The notes beneath the pieces are model-generated. The model did not search any database and had not been told where the DNA came from. It was given only the letters and a program-made list of their open reading frames with translations. The translations under genes were made by a program, and so were the position numbers. This document shows positions 59,477-64,000 of a DNA stretch of 64,000 bases, piece after piece. The number at the start of each line of letters is the position of its first letter. Position 1 is the first letter of the stretch. Source of the stretch: Apostichopus japonicus. Taxonomy: Eukaryota; Echinodermata; Holothuroidea; Aspidochirotida; Stichopodidae. The DNA is taken from NCBI RefSeq assembly GCF_037975245.1, contig NC_092578.1, forward strand, positions 18,562,321 through 18,626,320, written 5' to 3'.

Positions 59477-60022
59477 CGATTGTATGTCCAGAGGTTCGAA
59501 AGGAAGGTCGTAATTCCACTGTAAGCGTTTATCACCTGTATCTTTACAATACTATATCAACTCTATATCAACTCTTCTAGAAAAGTGCATCTACAGACCA
59601 ACGGAAAGACCTCTTTATTGAAGGAACACTTATAAAAAAGCATTTTCATCGTGTATTGATTGGAAAGTAGTCCTGATAATTTTATTGTCAAAAACAAAAA
59701 GGAAATCTGGTCACAAAATGTACAAAGTAACTATTAACAGTGTTACACAAGTTTGATCAGATTTCCAACTCACATTCAAATCTGCTTAATTGCAAAACTT
59801 TGAAAATCATTTGTCATTTATCCAATCTGATTTCAATTTCACTCAAGTTTTGTACAACAACCCCTCCCCCCAACCCCCCCCCCACCCCACGCCACTTACA
59901 ACAAATTTCAATCAATCCTTTTAATTCCAGTACCAAGGAACAGTTCTCATACAGGTCTCATTTCAGACAAACCTCTTCTGTGATTTCTATAACACATTTT
60001 GGTAAGGAACCACATCATAAAG
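59477..60022. other. Unassigned DNA
   Basis: The stretch contains a C-rich segment (59860-59890). I see no gene. Confidence 0.4.
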
Positions 60023-60236
60023 AAAAGCTGCAGCAGGCTGCAAAAAAAGCTGCAGCTGCAGAATAAAAGCTGCAGCAGCTGCGGAAAAAAAGCTACGGAA
60101 AAAAGCTGCAGAAAAGCAGCTGCAGAAAACAGCTGCAGAAAACAGCTGCAGAAAACAGCTGCAGCAGCTGCAGAAAAAAAGCTGCAACAGCTACAGAAAA
60201 AAGCTGCAACAGCTGCAAAATCTTGCAGAGATGAGA
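60023..60236 (+). repeat. CTGCAG-rich minisatellite
   Basis: Many copies of AGCTGCAGAAAA and AGCTGCAACAGC form an irregular array with at least a dozen CTGCA cores. Three tandem GCTGCAGAAAACA units lie at about 60117-60156. Frames on both strands are open only because the unit lacks stops (KSCSS, FCSCF). A weaker related patch lies at 60318-60345. Confidence 0.9.
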
Positions 60237-63200
60237 AGACTCAATATCAAACACTAGGGACCTGCATTGCCTATTGGGTGAACGTGTTGAGCACAATAAA
60301 TATATCCAATGTATCCAATGCAGCCTAGCTGCATGAAGCTGCAGCCTTTATTAGCACACTTCTTTTGACACAATACCTAAATTGAAAACATGTTTCTATT
60401 TCAAACTGAGCTTAAAAATAGAAGAATTTTGACCTTGAAACTATCAAAAATATCAAAATATAATATAAGACTACTGTAAGTGGGTCCAAACTTTTCGTTT
60501 ATATTCAAAGAGAGGGATCTTCAAAAGTTTCCTTAGAACTCAGAATGAATCACCACATGCACTCCCTTCCTTCCATCCTTCTTTCTTTCCCAAGGTCTGT
60601 GTTTCTCATTACGAAAAGAAAGTAACGGAAAGCACCCATTGTCTAAACTTACATTAACCCTGACACACAATGCAACAGACATTGGTAATAGATGCGAATC
60701 TTTCAGTCTAGGATAACTTTCAATTTTAATAGTATGAGAATTATCATCATGATGAATAAAACCGAGGTAGATGCTGTGTTAAATATTATTTCACCATCAT
60801 TAACTTTCGGAACTGTCTTATCGCATGCTAACATTTTGTCCAGTTGATGGGAGATGGGTCTATAGGCCGTTTGTGGTGTGCACTGAACTGGCACCAGTTA
60901 TAAACGGCTTTACTGCTTTCTCTTCGGGACTAATTAAAAAAGCAAGTCTAACAAAGAAATGTGAGAATGATAAACTGATATGATTTTAATCTATAGATGT
61001 TTTGTTTCTTTTAAACTATCCCGTGAGTTTTCACCACGACCTGATGGGCTTTTGTATGGCAAATCCATTACAACCAAACCTGTCCTCAGTGGTCAATGAA
61101 ATAGTTCCTTCTTAATGATCCTTGAGATGTTAATGGAGCGACTAACGATCTCAACCACAGCCAGATTTCTTAATCTCACTTCAGTGTATCAAGGGTTGAC
61201 ATCAGCTGGAAATCATTCCTTGTAATATTCATAAAAATTGATTGCATTCGCTATCAAAATTCATTTACTAACTGTCCAGATAGCTGAACTCGCTCGATGC
61301 ATCAAATTCCACGCAAATGTTGAAAGTCTTTGGCATGCAACCTTCAGAAGGAGCAAAAATCCTTGTAATCAGAGAATTATTTTAACGTCAAAAGTTTGTA
61401 TAAATAACAGAGAAGAATCTCAAGGGGAGTGGGGGAGTGGGGGGGTAGTTAATGAGTTACTGTATGGAAATAATTCAAGTTTACAGAAATATAAAAAGAT
61501 TTGAAAGTGTAAATACATTCTGTAATTTGGAAACAAGATACTAACCAGTGACCTCAGACCAGTAAAGTCATGTGACAATAATAATCTGAATCATCAGGCT
61601 CTATGTTGAAGTATGACGTTAACTACGACATGAAGCATATGCTGTACCTACAATGTTAAATGTCTATATCTTGTGGCGTGCCATTTATATGCTTAGAGGT
61701 GCTTATCATAGTCACAGGCTATAAGAAGCTCAATAACTGTTGTTATCTGAGATTTCAACCCAAGTACCATGTGACACAAATTTTGAAAGGACTCCATGAG
61801 GTGTGAAATTAATTTTTCTTTTCATCAGTATTAATGATGCCATGATATTACAATGTACAGTGTGTATTGTAAACTGACCAAAATGTCTTTACAACTACAG
61901 CGTGACTGCATTTAGAAACATGTTTTAAACGTGGCTTCAAATCAGAGATCCGTCTGTCAAATTTGGCTAATCAACATGAATCTAATTTCATAATGTTGAT
62001 ATGAAATTATTTTCATCAGTACATAAATTGTATGTTATCCCCCATCCAGAGGCGAGAAAAAGATATGGAGCATCTACCCTCATCCGCACCTACCCTGATC
62101 CTCACCTACCCTGATCCTCCCCTACCCCCACCCCCATAGCTGTCATCATCCTACACCCCCTCCCCCTTCCCATAGCTACATCATTAAGATCAATAATGCT
62201 CCTAGTATACCCTGTACAGAATGTCTAAATGTGTTACTGTACATACTTGGGTATGTGTTACTGAAACTAACTATGAAACAAAACACCCAGTATATCTACC
62301 ACAGGAAACGAGAAGCAGATGGGAATCGAAAAATCAAAAAGATTTCACAATAGAGATTAATTACAGCTAAACAGTTCAGGTATAACACAAACTTCATTTC
62401 ATGTTATTTTAAGCAGAAAATCAAAACAGTTACACAAATTTTTTGAAGCAAAAAATGCCATTTTTCACAACTGGTAAAATAATCTTTTATTATGATTGAC
62501 TGACCTTTTAATTAAAAAACAACAAAATTCAGCCCGCAACTATTTTAGCAGGATTCCCAGAGATGATCGTGTATGAAAAGAATTTAGTACTACAGTAAGT
62601 TCTACAAAAAGAACATTTGTGGTCCAGCAACAATCCTAGGTGCTTCTTCCAGCAAAATTTTGGCAGATGGTTTAATTTGCTATGTGACAAATGGTAGATC
62701 ATAACTTTGTAATGCAACTTTGTATTGCATATGTATATGTTAAACAAACAAAAATTGATTAAATGCGATATAGGTCTACAAAAAAAAGCAGTTTCACTCT
62801 TTGGAATATATAGCAAGTAAACCAACTCACAAGGCTTCTATTCAGCTATTTACTCTAGTTTCCTGATGGTTTGAGGAAGAGTTAGGCTGATCTAAAATAA
62901 CAAATTTTTGATCTCAAGCACATCCAAAAGTGAAAACTTAACATAGCTTATTCCTGAGGTATCTATTCTTGATCTCTCTACTGTCATACCTAAATATTCA
63001 TATGACATTCCCCACACCCCCTCTCCCCCCACCCACCCCTTTCCCCAAATAAGCTAAAAAGACCAAAATTGTCACCAGCACGCCCACATTGTACAATTTT
63101 AATTACTAATTAATTTGTTGACCCACCATTGTTTCTTCCATTTAGCCATTCTGTATATGATGGTTTTTAAGATGGCATCGAAAACCGGTTCAAAGCAAAA

Positions 63201-63647
63201 CGGCCTCCTATTCTATTTTCGTAATATCTATTATCTTGTGCATATTCCATTGTACTTGTGTTGTTTCAATTGTATCAAATTAATATATTCATTTCTCAAT
63301 GCTACTTCTTTATGTATATGTTAACCTATTTTCTGAAATTTTAAGGGAAGTTTGAACATGTTCGAATTAGAAGCAGTTCTGTATTTCCAATTAACAAAAA
63401 GCAAATTGCTCTTAATGGACAGTTCTATTAACTGATGGTGATATTATTCTTAACGATAATGATCTTTATCTTTCTTTCATTCCTATTGCATCACATTAGC
63501 GATTGGGCTTGACACATCATCGTAAACCTCTTAGATTTGTCTCTCTCTCGACAAAGTGACGAGTCTCTCGTGTTTTGACTCCTCCTCGGAATACGAGATA
63601 GAAACATGCCGTCATCCATGTGGGACCGACCGGTGACATTTTGAATC
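60237..63647. other. Unassigned DNA
   Basis: No gene is supported. A minus-strand frame at 60703-60894 ends in a hydrophobic segment (SVLFIMMIILILL), but an alternative frame there is also open, so it is not called. C-rich runs lie near 62085-62170 (with a CCTACCCTGATCCTC repeat) and near 63010-63040. Confidence 0.4.
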
Positions 63648-63702
63648 TTTTACAACTTTACCAGTACTGCTGACACAATTTGTTTCTGGTAAAGTTGTAA
63701 AA
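63648..63702. repeat. Perfect 17-bp inverted repeat (hairpin)
   Basis: TTTTACAACTTTACCAG (63648-63664) is matched exactly by CTGGTAAAGTTGTAAAA (63686-63702) across a 21-bp loop. Confidence 0.9.
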
Positions 63703-63731
63703 ACAACTGAAGCGTTGCAATTTTGTAATAT

Positions 63732-63757
63732 AACCCACAAAGGCAGAATTGTGGGTT
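63732..63757. repeat. Second hairpin, 9-bp perfect stem
   Basis: AACCCACAA (63732-63740) and TTGTGGGTT (63749-63757) flank an 8-bp loop, 29 bp after the preceding hairpin. Confidence 0.85.
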
Positions 63758-63963
63758 CTTAGCCTGATTACGAGCGAGATTATTCCAAGAGCTGTTGATA
63801 TTTCATTTAATACTAAACTCATACTGCCCTCTGTTACTTTTCATTAGAACACTCTTTGACTGTCACTGAACTTGTTGGATGCAATTTGTACTGTAAAAAA
63901 TGTTATGAATTATTCATTTTTAGGCTAATTAGGAATTTTAGGAATTAGCCCATAATGAAGGGC

Positions 63964-64000
63964 TATGAATTAGCCCATGAATTAGCCCATGAATTAGCCC
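63964..64000 (+). repeat. 12-bp tandem repeat running off the window
   Basis: Three full copies of ATGAATTAGCCC end at the window edge, preceded by diverged ones (GGAATTAGCCCATAATG near 63941). The array probably continues. Confidence 0.85.

Noticed and set aside
59987-60328. Cys/Ser- and Lys/Ala-rich frames
   Set aside because: By-products of the CTGCAG minisatellite.
60703-60894. Tail-anchored membrane protein on the minus strand
   Set aside because: Two competing open frames and no confirmed splice sites; the hydrophobic end is AT-driven.

Overview
The window looks like nuclear DNA from an invertebrate deuterostome, most likely an echinoderm and possibly a sea cucumber. It is AT-rich, its genes are split by spliceosomal introns, and it carries tRNA-derived SINE-like copies, a hAT-type element, minisatellites and many poly-G/poly-C and (TA)n runs. 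The two recognisable genes are a kisspeptin-receptor-like GPCR and a NeuroD-class bHLH factor, both animal families. The exact species is inference. No bacterial, viral or organellar gene was seen.

Layout. From 1 to about 19.4 kb lies the 3' part of a plus-strand kisspeptin/GPR54-like receptor gene. Three coding exons are visible (361-496, 17693-17914, 18861-19321), their splice phases join exactly, and the exons for TM1 to early TM3 lie left of the window. The 17.2-kb intron holds a ~47-bp minisatellite (1535-2183), a SINE-like copy (4233-4475), a 1.35-kb hAT-type non-autonomous element with an 8-bp target duplication (9554-10901), and a TATA-preceded open segment ending in a consensus donor (11064-11212). 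From 19.4 to 25.2 kb is intergenic DNA with a polypyrimidine tract and an inverted-repeat element. From 25.2 to 28.2 kb is a NeuroD gene on the minus strand, converging on the receptor gene. Its coding region is one exon, with a predicted intron in the 5' UTR, and the last part of the coding region has been tandemly duplicated just downstream.

From 28.2 to 57.7 kb I see no gene I can name. This stretch holds microsatellites, SINE fragments, a 214-bp tandem duplication, and a few exon-like or promoter-like segments listed with low confidence. Near the right end (57.7-59.2 kb) two minus-strand segments join in phase into a plausible, unidentified protein C-terminus. A tRNA-headed SINE, a CTGCAG-rich array and a pair of hairpins follow, up to the right edge.

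The receptor would act in neuropeptide signalling and NeuroD in neuronal or neuroendocrine differentiation. Their closeness is noted, but the sequence shows no functional link. I found no clearly new multi-gene system. The best leads are the NeuroD 3' duplication, the unidentified gene at the right end, and the SINE copies associated with (TA)n arrays.
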